Assembly: GCA_949358305.1 (NCBI GenBank)
Contig: OX442317.1
Coordinates: 4,034,186 to 4,098,185, forward strand
Origin: Strigamia acuminata
Taxonomy: Eukaryota > Arthropoda > Chilopoda > Geophilomorpha > Linotaeniidae
DNA: 64,000 bases
Direction of reading: 5' to 3'
The translations under genes and the position numbers were made by a program. The notes beneath the pieces were generated by a model. That model was not told the origin of the DNA and ran no database searches. It worked only from the letters and a program-made list of their open reading frames with translations. Of the stretch, positions 45,701 through 55,441 are shown one piece after another (position 1 is the first letter of the stretch; the number at the start of each line of letters is the position of its first letter).

Positions 45701-46834
45701 GTGCGACGATGAGTATTTTGAATCACAGCGAAGATGTACGGCGGCCATGTTAAATTACGTGTGAATTTTACAACTCGTGCATAAATGTTGACACGGACTG
45801 ACAGGTTTAATCGAGTGCACTTGTCTGCTGGTAGAGCGTACGACATAACGGAAAATGATGTTGAAAGCAGTCCGCGCTTGAAAAATGTTTACCAGCTGAC
45901 GCATCGTCCTCTACGTATCTATTTTTATCATTTTTATAAGTTATTTTTATATTTAAATATTTTTTAGAGCCGTATTTCCACATTTTCAGACGGATTTTCA
46001 TATTTTGTCCATTTTATTCGACACCAAAAGCAAAATTTTAGGTTTTCACAGGAAAAGGGCCCCAAATTGGGGCCCAAACTCAAAAAAAAATTTTTTTTTT
46101 TTTTAATAAGGGCCCCAAAAAAGACTGCGAGGAAGGGCCCCAAATTGGGGGTCCCAAACTCCAAAAAAAATTTTTTTTTTTTTAATAAGGGCCCCAAAAA
46201 AGACTGCGAGAAAGGGCCCTAAATTGGGGGCCCCAAACTCAAAATTTTTTTTTTTTTTTTTTTTTTTTAATAAAGGCCCCAAAAAAAGGGCCCCCCAGTG
46301 AGAAATGCGAAATTGTGCATATAAGTCGCTTTAAAATTGCGTTTTTGGAGTTTTTGGGGTTTGTTTTTGCGCAACTTAATCTGTGGGATGCTGTTGTATC
46401 AACATTGATGTAATGTGTAACTAACAATGACGTCACTTTTGTTTGCAGAAGGCGCTGCAAGATGATCCGGAGCCAGACGCGTGTTGTTGGGAGTCAGGTG
46501 AGTTTTGCGTGGCTGTAATCGAATCTGGCGAGCAACTCGATCCTCCCTTTTGGCCGCGCGTTTGGCGTCAAGTGCGTCATTTTTGGGCGCGTGTCGATCC
46601 GGATTAATAATTAAGCACCCCCCGCTCGCATTCGCACCCCCTCGGCCGCATCATATTTTTATAAAAGCACCAACACTCCCCCCCGAAACCAATTATTATC
46701 ATTATTATTATCAATATTAAATTCGCTAAGATTTTCTCTCCTTTACAGATCCAGATTGGAGGTGGAAAACGCGTTTTCGTTTCCCCCACGCGCGTTGGAG
46801 CGAAGCCGACGAATTTTTCGCGAAAAACAATTAA
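31879..46834 (+). CDS. SCAPER: SCAPER, S-phase cyclin A-associated protein in the ER
   Basis: SCAPER binds cyclin A2 at the endoplasmic reticulum and is tied to cilia and cell-cycle control. Twenty-one exons join in phase to about 1,287 residues: 31879-32002, 32072-32277, 32534-33241, 33305-33379, 33461-33581, 33870-34002, 34067-34421, 34479-34532, 34589-34731, 34814-34972, 35511-35589, 35652-35938, 35999-36122, 36179-36282, 36345-36468, 36969-37138, 41240-41377, 42760-43024, 43115-43474, 46449-46497 and 46749-46834. The N-terminal SCAPER domain has [23 protein letters not shown] long Glu/Lys/Arg coiled coil follows, with [18 protein letters not shown], then a zinc finger C-x2-C-x12-H-x5-H near residue 712. 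The C-terminal helical region includes GYFTVLN and [18 protein letters not shown], and the end is [13 protein letters not shown]. Introns before exon 16 are 45-600 bp; introns 16, 17 and 19 are 4.1, 1.4 and 3.0 kb. Two introns lack GT donors. It converges with Islet. Confidence 0.98.
32278..32533 (+). other. GC-AG intron 2 of SCAPER, with T-rich repeat
   Basis: The exon ends in codons for Glu-Cys-Lys and the next resumes at Glu-Val-Ile, as in other SCAPER proteins. The only donor that keeps this is GCAAGT, the canonical GC-AG type. The intron interior, about 32,290-32,520, is a minisatellite of CAATTTTTT units. Confidence 0.85.
33582..33869 (+). repeat. Minisatellite filling SCAPER intron 5
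   Basis: Units of about 18-20 bp, with ACGTATTTTCTTGAATTTTT as the commonest form, run through most of this intron between a GTAATT donor and a TTTTTAG acceptor. The translated low-complexity frames there are not genes. Confidence 0.85.
34003..34066 (+). other. Probable second GC-AG intron of SCAPER (intron 6)
   Basis: The exon ends SPSRKR and resumes SLTES, matching the family across the junction. No GT exists near the required position; GCGAGA is the only plausible donor, paired with a TCGTAG acceptor 64 bp later. A sequence error could equally have removed a GT. Confidence 0.7.
34973..35510 (+). repeat. SCAPER intron 10 with a 20-bp minisatellite
   Basis: The commonest unit is TTTTGATGTTTTTTGATCAC, repeated exactly about six times near 35,245-35,360; looser TTTTGATG-based units run on both sides. 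The intron is several times longer than its neighbours because of this array. It separates the coiled coil from the zinc-finger exon. Confidence 0.88.
37815..37832 (+). other. G-quadruplex motif GGGTGGGTGGGTGGGGGG
   Basis: Four G-runs of three or more with single-T loops lie on the sense strand of SCAPER intron 16. This is the tight-loop type expected to form a very stable parallel quadruplex in single-stranded DNA or in the pre-mRNA. Confidence 0.85.
39770..40290. repeat. Minisatellite in SCAPER intron 16 (about 31 bp)
   Basis: Units built around ATTATTTTCGACCTTTTTAC and GATGATTTTTA repeat about 16 times, with variants carrying ATCATGA or ATCAAGA. A block of roughly five units appears twice, near 39,930 and 40,110. 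Confidence 0.88.
40740..41050. promoter_or_regulatory. Candidate enhancer: POU octamer and homeodomain motifs in SCAPER intron 16
   Basis: Within 310 bp lie an exact octamer ATGCAAAT (40,830-40,837), TTGCGTTGCAAT, CATTCATGAG, TAATGAATTATT, two TAATCC sites, ATTATTCATGAATG and CTTAATCATCATGAATC. The stretch is unique, GC-richer than its flanks and non-repetitive. An enhancer role is inferred from motif density and position. Confidence 0.4.
41378..42759 (+). other. SCAPER intron 17 with minisatellite and tRNA-like patch
   Basis: The intron holds (GT)n and (TA)n tracts near 41,660, a minisatellite of about 31-32 bp (TTTAGACATTTATTTTAGTC plus GTTTTGGTCAA) at 41,850-42,205 with roughly eleven copies, and a tRNA-like patch at 42,478-42,548. 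The remaining sequence is unremarkable. Confidence 0.8.
42478..42548 (-). repeat. Possible tRNA-derived SINE or tRNA pseudogene fragment
   Basis: Read on the minus strand, the patch contains GTGGGTTCGAGCCCGG, a good Pol III B box, preceded by GTCCGGGTGGCATGGAC, which loosely resembles a D-arm/A-box region. A full cloverleaf does not fold: the T stem pairs poorly and no acceptor stem is evident. A decayed tRNA or SINE head is the simplest reading. Confidence 0.35.
45015..45155. mobile_element. Diverged half copy of the CCTAATATTAGG MITE
   Basis: The stretch follows the right arm of the element at 21,056-21,386 in order: a TTAG-TATTAGGCTTAATACTGC run, then TTTGCGCAGAATGAGATGC, then GAATTTAGCAT. 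It is clearly diverged and the other arm is missing. Two copies in 64 kb show this is a dispersed family. Confidence 0.75.
46050..46300. repeat. GC-rich palindromic repeat, three copies
   Basis: Three units of about 80 bp each carry GGGCCCCAAATTGGGG followed by a GCCC or GGCCC end, an A/T homopolymer junction, and AATAAGGGCCCC. In the first unit the arms GGGCCCCAA and TTGGGGCCC are separated by a single A, so it can form a tight hairpin. Confidence 0.88.
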
Positions 46835-49509
46835 TTCTATTCTCGCCGTTTTCTCATTTAATATTATTGCTAATATATATATTATATATATTTTTTTTGC
46901 ATGCGTGTTTTTATAATAATTATTTAATAATTTAAAAAAATATATATATTAAAAACTAAAAGTGAATTTTTTTATTTTTTTTTTTATTTTTTTTTTTTTC
47001 GACCATTTTCTTCGATCTGGACGCGTTCTGCGCCAACTTGTTACCTATAGAGACGCGCGGCCGTGGAAAACGCGTTCCCCTTTTCCGTCTCGTTTGCCGT
47101 CTTGGCGTCCGATCAATTAACACATCAAACTGGCTTCGACAACAATACCAAGGCGAACCTTAATGAGCCATTCATGAACGCAGCATTCCCTCTGCACGCG
47201 TGTCTCTCCCGCAGACGCGTGAGTGCAGATCCATGTTCCGCGTTCCACCTCCCTTTCCCCCTCGTTTGCAACCTTTCCCTTCCCTCTCTCCCACTTGAAG
47301 GGAAAAGGAAGGGGAAGGGAGTGTGGGAGGCGCTGCAACGAGCAGCGACGCAGCCTCGAGCCGTCGTCCACGTGCGCGCACGCTCCTCTTGGAATGCCGT
47401 CGCCATGGCGACAGAGTGGCGTCGCATTATCGTGCGACGCAGGGGTTGGTCAATCGAGTTAGGTGCATTAACCCAAGCCCTCGGAAACCCCTCGAAAAGG
47501 CGAAATATTGTCGCGCGCGAAGCCCAAATGCGCGGCGACAGGGAGGACGTCGTTGAAAGCAGAACGCTGCGGAGATAGATGCGTCGCCGTGGCAACGCAG
47601 CAGCCGGTCGCCATGGCGACTAATGGATGGATATCCAGAGCAAACGTGGAGCGGCCCGGCGGGTATATCCAGTCACCAGGAAGGACGGAAGTCGTCCGCC
47701 GATACTTCCGGCGTCTGGGGCTTCCGTTTGGTATCCGGTGCGGAGGCGGGCACAAGGAACGCGGACGTTGCTAATGAAGCGTCCATTCGGGGCGCCCTCC
47801 AAGTTGGGACAATGCGAAAGGGGGGGTTGCGTGACGTCACGGGGACGGGATTGAAAGCGTCGTGATGGCGGGGTGGTCGATGGCAAATCAATTAACCCCC
47901 GGGGGCGTCCGGGTTAACGACCCCGATCGGACGGACGCTGAAAAGACGCGGGGGTGCTAATAAGCCTAACGCGTCGCTTTAATCTCGTTTGGAGCGCAGC
48001 GCGAAGGACGGACGGGGCATGATGGGAGTTTTATAGACGCTGGATGCGAAGGGTTGAGACGCAGCTGCGAACGCTGCGAGCCTCCCCGTTTGCTTAATGG
48101 ACGCGGGGTGGAGACGCTGCTTTGTCATCTTCCCGATGGACGCTAATGCATGGGAGGATGTGGGGGGGGGGAGAGGGGGTGGATCGGCGAAGAAAGAAAC
48201 GTGAGTGGCATCCGCCCACCTGATGACGCGTTCCGAGCGTTTCAAACGGAGCCGACGGATGAAACGCGGCCGAGACGCGCGAATCGATTGGGCGCTCAAG
48301 GCGACGCGGAGGCGGGGATAGAAGACGCGGCCAATGAGGGATGAGCATCGGAATGCGAGCGAAGGGGTGTGGCCGGCGCTGACCAATGGGGAGACGCCGG
48401 GCGGGGCGGCCGAGCGGCACAAAGAAAATGGCGTCTTAAGTGTGTTTTTGAGTTTGTTTCTCGTTTCGCGTTTCTTTTTTCGGGGTTTTATGTGTCGTTC
48501 GCCGACTCCCCCTCCCGGGCTGTGTGTGAAGGGTCCGCGAAGGAGCCGAAAAAAGGGGGTGGAGGGTGATGCCAAGGGGCGATAAGGAGGACGCCGCCCA
48601 GTCTAGACTCGCGTCCCAAGATCCATGTCCATTAGTGGCCATCGCGGCCTTATCTCAGGTGAGCAGGGGGGTGGGGAGCAAAGATAACGGACGCGTAATG
48701 GCTGCCCCGAGGCGCCGGTGCCCATTGGACTCGTCAACGGGACGACAAATAGGAACCGGAAGAGGAACGCAGGCGTTCGTTAAGGGAGGAATAAAGACTG
48801 CGTGCAGTTGGCCCAGGAAATGCTCAATAAGTGAAATGTTTGACAGATTTACGGTGTTTACGGGACATTTTAGGCTTTTTACACGTTTTCTGTATCTGTG
48901 GGGGTCGAGAATGGGGCTCTACACGTCTAAATTGCTGGTGGAGACGTGCACGTGTCGATTTCAATTAGGATTTCGTCTAAATAAATACATAAAGCCCGTA
49001 TATGGAATTATATTGCATATTGCAATGTATTTTGATGAAATGCATTGGGTTTCGCGTGCAAATGATGATTAATTGCCAATACTATTATTTAATGTACAAA
49101 TAATACACTTAATTGGACATTTTGGAGTGGAATATATTGTGGAATATATTGTTGAAGCTTTTATGGGAGATTTTGTGTTTTGCTGGTTTTTAGAGGTTTT
49201 TCTTTAACGTTGTTCGCTGGAATTCGAGCAGGAATTTTGCGGGTTCTAGGAACACTATTTCGTGTGTATTATGTGTAGGGGAAACTGTGTGCTTAAATCA
49301 TAATAAAATGAATGAAAGAAAATGAAGCGTCTTTGTTTGTTTGTTTGAAATTTATGTACAAGAATAATCAATCAAAGCACAGATGATGAGAATGACATTG
49401 TTTTTTGGTTTTTTTTTTTGGTTTTTTTTCTCTTTTTTTTTTTCTCGTTTTTTTCTCGTTTTTTCTCGTTTTTTTTTGTATAATTTTTTTTTTTTTTTTA
49501 AATTATTTC
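46835..49509. other. SCAPER-Islet intergenic region, GC-rich
   Basis: After an AT-rich start holding the SCAPER 3' end, the stretch from 47,030 to about 48,820 is GC- and CpG-rich, unlike most of the window. It then returns to AT-rich sequence up to the Islet stop codon. Several frames of 80-200 codons are open on both strands, but they overlap each other, lack splice context and match no family, as expected in GC-rich sequence with few stops. Three RFX-type palindromes lie at 47,399-47,620. Confidence 0.7.
47399..47620. promoter_or_regulatory. Cluster of three RFX X-box palindromes
   Basis: GTCGCCATGGCGAC occurs at 47,399-47,412 and 47,607-47,620, and GTCGCCGTGGCAAC at 47,583-47,596. All fit the RFX X-box pattern GTNRCC followed by RGYRAC with few or no deviations. 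A fourth, GTTGCCATGGCGAC, is at 55,979-55,992 upstream of Islet. Binding by RFX is inferred from the motif alone. Confidence 0.65.
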
Positions 49510-52500
49510 TCAATCACTTCCGGGACTGGACATATCGGACGGCGTTCCTGGAATGTGCGCTGACGACAAGTTGCTGGGCGGTTGTTGCAACGAATCTTCG
49601 GACGCCAAATAAGTGAGCGGCGTTCCATGACTCAACTCCGATTCTGCGTATCCGTGCATCTGCAATAGCAACCACCATCCCTTTGATCACCTTTTAATCA
49701 CTTAAATGGACATTGAACGCGCGCGTTTTCCCCCAGAGACACGGCCCGTATTGCGTGCGTTCCTCCGTTCTACCAACGACACCCGCAATTGCAATATTTT
49801 TTTATTATTATTATTATTATATATATATTTTTTTTTTCATATTTTTATTATTCAATTCGATATTTCATAAATTTTCTAAATTTTTATTTTTATTTTTCTA
49901 CCTTTACATATAAAATAATCTTCGCGCCGCACCGACATAAGCCTAATTAAAACTAAGACTTAATTAAATAGCTAATTGAAATTTATTATTAATGCTTTTT
50001 TTCTCGCTCACACCCAACGCGAAAAAAACTATAATCGAACGCACGTGTTAATATTAAATAAGCAGATAACGCAATTACTCAACCAACGACTTAATTCGTA
50101 TAAAGATCTTAGAACGATCTGCGCCGTTTCAACCTCTCACTTTTCTTAGACAAATAAACACGGACAAATGGACATTTCGTCCCTTTAGGAATCAAAAACT
50201 CGATAAAATATTGAAAATTTGGGAAGAAATTCAATAAAATATTGAAATTTTGGAAAGAAATTCAATAAAATATTGAAAATTTGGGCGAGAATTCAATAAG
50301 ATATCGTGAAATATTGAAATTTTGGGCGAAAATTCAATGAAATATTGAAATTTGGGCGAGAATTCAATAAAATATCGTGAAATATTGAAATTTTGGCCGA
50401 AAATTCAATGAAATATTGAAATTTGGGCGAGAATTCAATAAGATATCGTGAAATATTGAAATTTTGGGCGAAAATTCAATGAAATATTGAAATTTGGGCG
50501 AGAATTCAATAAAATATCGTGAAATATTGAAAATTTGGGCGAAAATTCAATGAAATGTTGAAATTTTGGGCAGAAATTCATTAAAATATTGAAATTTTGG
50601 CCGAAAATTCAATGAAATATTGAAATTTTGGGAAGAAATTCAATGAAATATTGAAAATTTGGGCGAAAATTCAATAAAAAATCGTAAAATATTGAAAATT
50701 TGGGCGAAAATTCGATAAAAATCGTGAAATATTGAAAATTTGGGCGAAAATTCAATGAAATATTGAAATTTTGGCCAAACATTCAATAAAATATCGAAAT
50801 TTTGGCCGAAAATTCAATAAAATAATAAAAATTTGGGCACAATTTCAAGGATAAACTCAATTTTTATCCTCCAAATGATCGAATTACATATTTTTTTGGC
50901 AAAAACAGTCAAATAACAATAATTTTGTCTCCCAAACAAAAAACAAATAAATTATTCGAAAACACAAGACGGCGCCATTCCACGTTTTAAAATCTTTATA
51001 GAAATCTACTGCACACAAACACACACACATATAAATAGAATTTATTAAATATTAATTTATTAATAAATTAAATTTATGATAAAAAATCGAAATTTTACCT
51101 GGTTCACTAGTTGCTGGAATGAGGGCGTGGTCGGGTCGAGCCGTTCGAGGTCCGCCTGCAACGCGAATTCGCTCAACGCTTTCCAAGGCGGTTGATAACT
51201 GTGAACTTCTACGGCGTTCACATGTAAAGGCGATTCGTGACGCACAGGTGACGTGGCTATCATGGGAACGCCTTGCAACCCGCTCAAACCAGGAACGCGA
51301 CGCCCATCCTGCACAACAACCAAAAAGAAAAATTTTAACCAAAAAAAATAAAAAATAAAAAATCAAATCAAAAACAAAACACAGAATCAAAATGGTGTGA
51401 AAAATGAAACGACCACTTCACTGCAACGCTCCAGACACACTTGTTGCCCCCACCCACCCCTCCCTTCCCGTACTCCCCTTTCTCCGGGTGGCGTCCCTCC
51501 CGCGTTCCACCTCCTCCTCCTCCCCTTGAGCCTCTTGTGCAAAACCAATATTGAAACAATGGCAAGTGCAGGAAAGAGCCCAGATGGGGCAGCGAAAATG
51601 GAGGGGGTGGGCGCGGGTGCAGGGATATTATGGCGGGAGACGCAAGCGAGCGAACGCGCGACTAGGATTACACTTCACCCTCCCGCGTTGCCCCTGGTCG
51701 ATGAGGGTGGAGCCGAGATCGATTGGTGGCCACTGCGTCCATTTGCCTGATGAAGCACCTTGAAACGCAACCACCACCCCACCACCCCCACCCCGCACTC
51801 GATCCACCCACGCATGAAACGCAACACCTTGACTCAATCAAACTAAATTATCAAAAATTTCCAATACATTCAATCCAAATCCCAAAAAACCCAACTTTTC
51901 CTTTTGTTTACATTCATTAATTGATTTAATTCCCTGGTGTTGAAAATGTGCAAAATAAAGATATTCGAGTATAATTTGTAATTTATTTTCGCATCACTCG
52001 AACTGTTCGGGGGTTTGCACTCTTTGCAGCGAAAAGTACACACAGATTTCAACTGCGCACTTAAACAGGAGTTTTATGTGTTGCTTTGACCTCTCGCTGC
52101 ATAATAGCGCTACCACAAAAACACCATAGTTTACCCATAGACCGATTCCCTATGTGTTTAAACTTGGCAACAGATTGACTCCATCAATAAACCAAAACAA
52201 CTGTTATCTCGAGTATCATCCAGATTTCTCCTCCGCGCGACGCACACACACAACACACTCGACATATCGCACAAACATCGACACCCAAACAACCAAAAAT
52301 TATACAAAAATCACCAAATTTTTCATTTTTCCACCTCCGCACTCCACACAAACGCCCAAAACGCAAAACAAAACGCAACTCGACCAAAATAAAACCCCAA
52401 AAACAGATTTCCCCCTCGAATTTCGCCCATAAAATCAGTACCGTTCAATGTCACTTTTTTTGGCGCCATCTGAAGCGAGATGGCGCCGAGTTTGCGGCGT

Positions 52501-55441
52501 TGCGTCGGTCGATGGCACGTCTCTGGATTTCGTCAGCCGCGGATAACGCGATGGACATTCACAGGAGAAACGGAGGGGAAGGGGGGAAAAAAAGCGAGAG
52601 GGGGGAGTAGGAGGATGGAGAGAGAGAGAGACGCTTCTTTTTTCTTTCTTTCCCTCCTGACATCCTCCAGTTGTCGTGTATCGTGCGTGCCCCCTCGCGG
52701 GACTCCTTCTCGGGCGTGTATACTTGAAAGTAGGCGTGCGGACGCTGACCCCGTGTTTGGGGATTTTTGGCTTTAATCCGTCTTTTGATTGGCTTAATCC
52801 AAATGAGGCGTGAATCTCTTTATCCTCCACCCGCGGGGATAAAGAGGATTAAGGGTAATCCTTGTCCATGGGGTCTCTCCCTCCTTCTGAGCGCCCCGTA
52901 GCGTTGTTGGGGCGCAGTGATTGCGGCTTCATCTTTTTCTGTGTATTTTGTCCTTCTCTTTTCCTCCGGGGGGTTTTCCTTCCCTTTTATTTCCCCCGGG
53001 GGTTTGTCGCGTGAGCCCCCGGGCGGAAGACGTCATCGATCCGTTTTTCGAACAATGCGCGCATCATCTACGAACTGACCCCTTGTTTGTTTCTACATCT
53101 CTGCGAAAAATGGTTTTTTTTTTTTTTCTTTTCTCTTTTTCTCTTTTTCGGTACAAAATGGAGAAAGAAAAAAAATATTTTTTTTTTATTTTCTAAGTTT
53201 TGTTGTTTTTTTTTGGTTTTTTTTTTTGGTTTTTGTTTTGTTTTGAGTTGTGCGCAAACACACACGGTGGTTTTGTTGATTTTTACATTAGATTTTTAAG
53301 TCCATAATGCCATAAAGGGTAGATTTCAATTACGTAATTGGATTATTTCGATCCATTTTTTCCAAACCGAGAGCAAACCCAACCGCTGTTTGCCGATGGA
53401 CCGTATGTGTGTTTTCCCAGTTTTATTTTACCATTTAAAATTCCATACATAACCGTGTCTCTACACAACCAAACCGTGGATAAACGAACCAATATCCCTC
53501 ATTTATTCATGAAAACTGCAATTAATCACCCCGACACACAACAAACACATTACAAACAACAACAAATAACAATAACAAAATACGCATCACACAAGCGTTA
53601 AGCCTAAAAACACGAAATTTGAAAACAGAAAAATAAACGTAATCGTACGCAACCTACCTTTTCCTGTTGCTGCATCTGTTTCATGAGTATACTCTTCTTC
53701 TTATCCTTACACCTTTTATTCTGAAACCACACCCGGATCACCCGGGGACTCAACGCCGTCATCTCGACCAGTTGTTCCTTCATCAACGCGTCCGGCCGTG
53801 GATTCGCCGCATAACATGTCCTAAGTGTGTGCAGTTGTTTCTCATTCAGTACTGTCCTCACTCGCGTTGTTTTCTGTTCCGGATTCTTGTGCACTTGAGG
53901 CCTAACCTGATCCCTAGGCCTCGTGTTACCCATCGGCTCTGCATTTGCTACACACGGAACAATTAGAAATTACAAATACACGAAAATCTGAGCGAATTAT
54001 GTGGACTAATATTTATTCTATCTCGTGGTGCGGTGTTATGTTATGGGGTGCGAGTGGGGGTGCGAATGGGGGGAGGGAAAATAAAACAGACCTGCTAATT
54101 GGAGCCCATTGTGCGAAGGAAGGGGTGGCGCGTTCACTTGTCCTGCTCCGTCCGTCTTTTCGTGGACTTGGTGATCGGCTTTGCAAAAGAGACCGTCGTC
54201 CCGCAATGCGAATTCATCACCGGGGATTAGTTGGCGACTGCACGCCACGCACCTGAAGCAGTCGATGTGGTAGATTTTTGCCCGGGCTCGCATCACGAAA
54301 TCGGTCTTGGTGAAGCCGGACGAACACTTGGCGCACTTCGTACCGAATAACCTGAGTCACGGAATGTTAGAATGTATTACCACACGTTTTTATTGTTACG
54401 CAAAGCGCAATTTCTAATGTTTTAGGGAAAAATCGTCTCGATTTGCTGCGATGCGTGTAAAATGGTTTTTAGAGTTATTTTAGGCGCACGTGCGATGCAA
54501 CAATAGATTTTTTTTTAATTCTTTCAATTTCCTGCAATAGCAGAATGTGTTGTTGTTGTTTTTCTTTTTTTTTGTGTTTTTTTGAATATATCATTTAAAA
54601 ATCGGTTTTAATTGAATTGCTTATTTTCATTCAAGGTTTTAATTTTTCCTGATTTTATTCGAACAAAACTTAAATGAGGAACTTGAATATCTGAAAAACC
54701 ACTACTTGGTTGTCCACTCAATAACCCCGAGGCTGAAACGTCATATATTTTGTAAGGTCTTATACACATAAGAATAAAACCGAACGTTCATTTTCTTATT
54801 TGTTTTCATAATCACTTAAAGAAGAGCCTCAAAAATCCAAACCAAAATCCAAACCTTCCATGCAGTAGAATTTAATCAAACAACAAATAAAACCAAAATA
54901 AAAAAATTTAAAAACATTGAACAAAATGGAAAACCGAAGGTGAAAGTATTAGAATTATTGGTTCCGTCCGGCTCGGTGCTATCATTTCCCGGTCGCCAAA
55001 ACGCGTGTACGTACCTCACATAATCTCTTTTGCAGTACGTTTTCCCCTCCCTGACAAAACAGGTGCAAGACTCGTCCAAGAATTGATGACAATCGGCACA
55101 TTTGAGACACGCTGCATGCCATTCCAGATCGGGCGCCACTCGCAGGATGTACTGATCGTGTATGTGAGACCCACATCCAACGCACATGGCCAGGCGCCGT
55201 TTTTCTGCCAAAGAGGAGAGAGAGAGAGCCAACACTCAATTTCAAACGCAACAAAACACGAAAACGAAAACAAAAACAAAAACAAAACGTGAAAAACGAA
55301 AAGAAAACACAAAAATAAATAACTTTTTTTCTTTCTTTGAATCAATCGCGTCTCTTAACGAATTATTCCTTGTACTTATAGAGTAGGATAGTAGTTATAG
55401 TGCACTGGTCACTCACTGTGGGGCTGCGCCTCGGCGGCCAT
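49510..55441 (-). CDS. Isl: Islet LIM-homeodomain transcription factor
   Basis: Islet proteins specify motor and sensory neurons, endocrine pancreas and heart precursors in animals. Six minus-strand exons (55441-55417, 55204-55015, 54351-54092, 53947-53658, 51308-51099, 49659-49510) join in phase to 374 residues, close to vertebrate ISL1 and ISL2. LIM1 starts at about residue 16 ([16 protein letters not shown]). LIM2 follows from about residue 79, with [20 protein letters not shown]. The homeodomain is at about 185-244, with recognition helix [17 protein letters not shown]. The Islet-specific Lhx3-binding segment is in exon 5 ([17 protein letters not shown]). All zinc ligands I checked are present. 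The start [12 protein letters not shown] agrees with the family's short basic leader. Introns 4 and 5 are 2.35 and 1.44 kb. The gene converges with SCAPER, as ISL2 does in human. Confidence 0.99.
50180..50860. repeat. Minisatellite in the last Islet intron
   Basis: Units of about 28-40 bp built on ATTCAATAAAATATTGAAAT and TTTGGGCGAAA repeat around twenty times. Some carry an extra ATATCGTGA, giving an alternating long and short pattern. Each ATTCAATAAAATATTGAAT core is nearly palindromic. Confidence 0.9.
52774..52861. promoter_or_regulatory. Four TAATCC sites within 88 bp in Islet intron 4
   Basis: TAATCC or its complement lies at 52,774-52,779, 52,795-52,800, 52,846-52,851 and 52,856-52,861, with an ATTGG CCAAT box between the first two. 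TAATCC is the preferred site of K50 homeodomains such as Otx, Pitx and Gsc. The surrounding sequence is non-repetitive and GC-rich. Enhancer function is inferred. Confidence 0.45.

Larger units (their letters stand above)
43475..46448 (+). other. SCAPER intron 19 (3.0 kb), GC-rich left part
   Basis: The left 700 bp is GC-rich, with E-box CAGCTG and CAAGATGGCGCC near 43,677. The middle is unique AT-rich sequence. The right part holds a diverged transposon half (45,015-45,155), a 39-bp palindrome (45,659-45,697) and GC-rich palindromic repeats (46,050-46,300). Exons 19 and 20 join in phase, so no exon is missing. Confidence 0.6.

Noticed and set aside
47063-48575. Several frames of 150-198 codons in the SCAPER-Islet intergenic region
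   Set aside because: They overlap on both strands in CpG-rich DNA, have no splice or polyadenylation context and no recognisable domain. Regulatory DNA is the better reading.
52435-52830. 131-residue minus-strand frame in Islet intron 4
   Set aside because: Islet exons 4 and 5 join in phase without it, and the frame crosses the homeodomain-site cluster in GC-rich DNA without any recognised domain.
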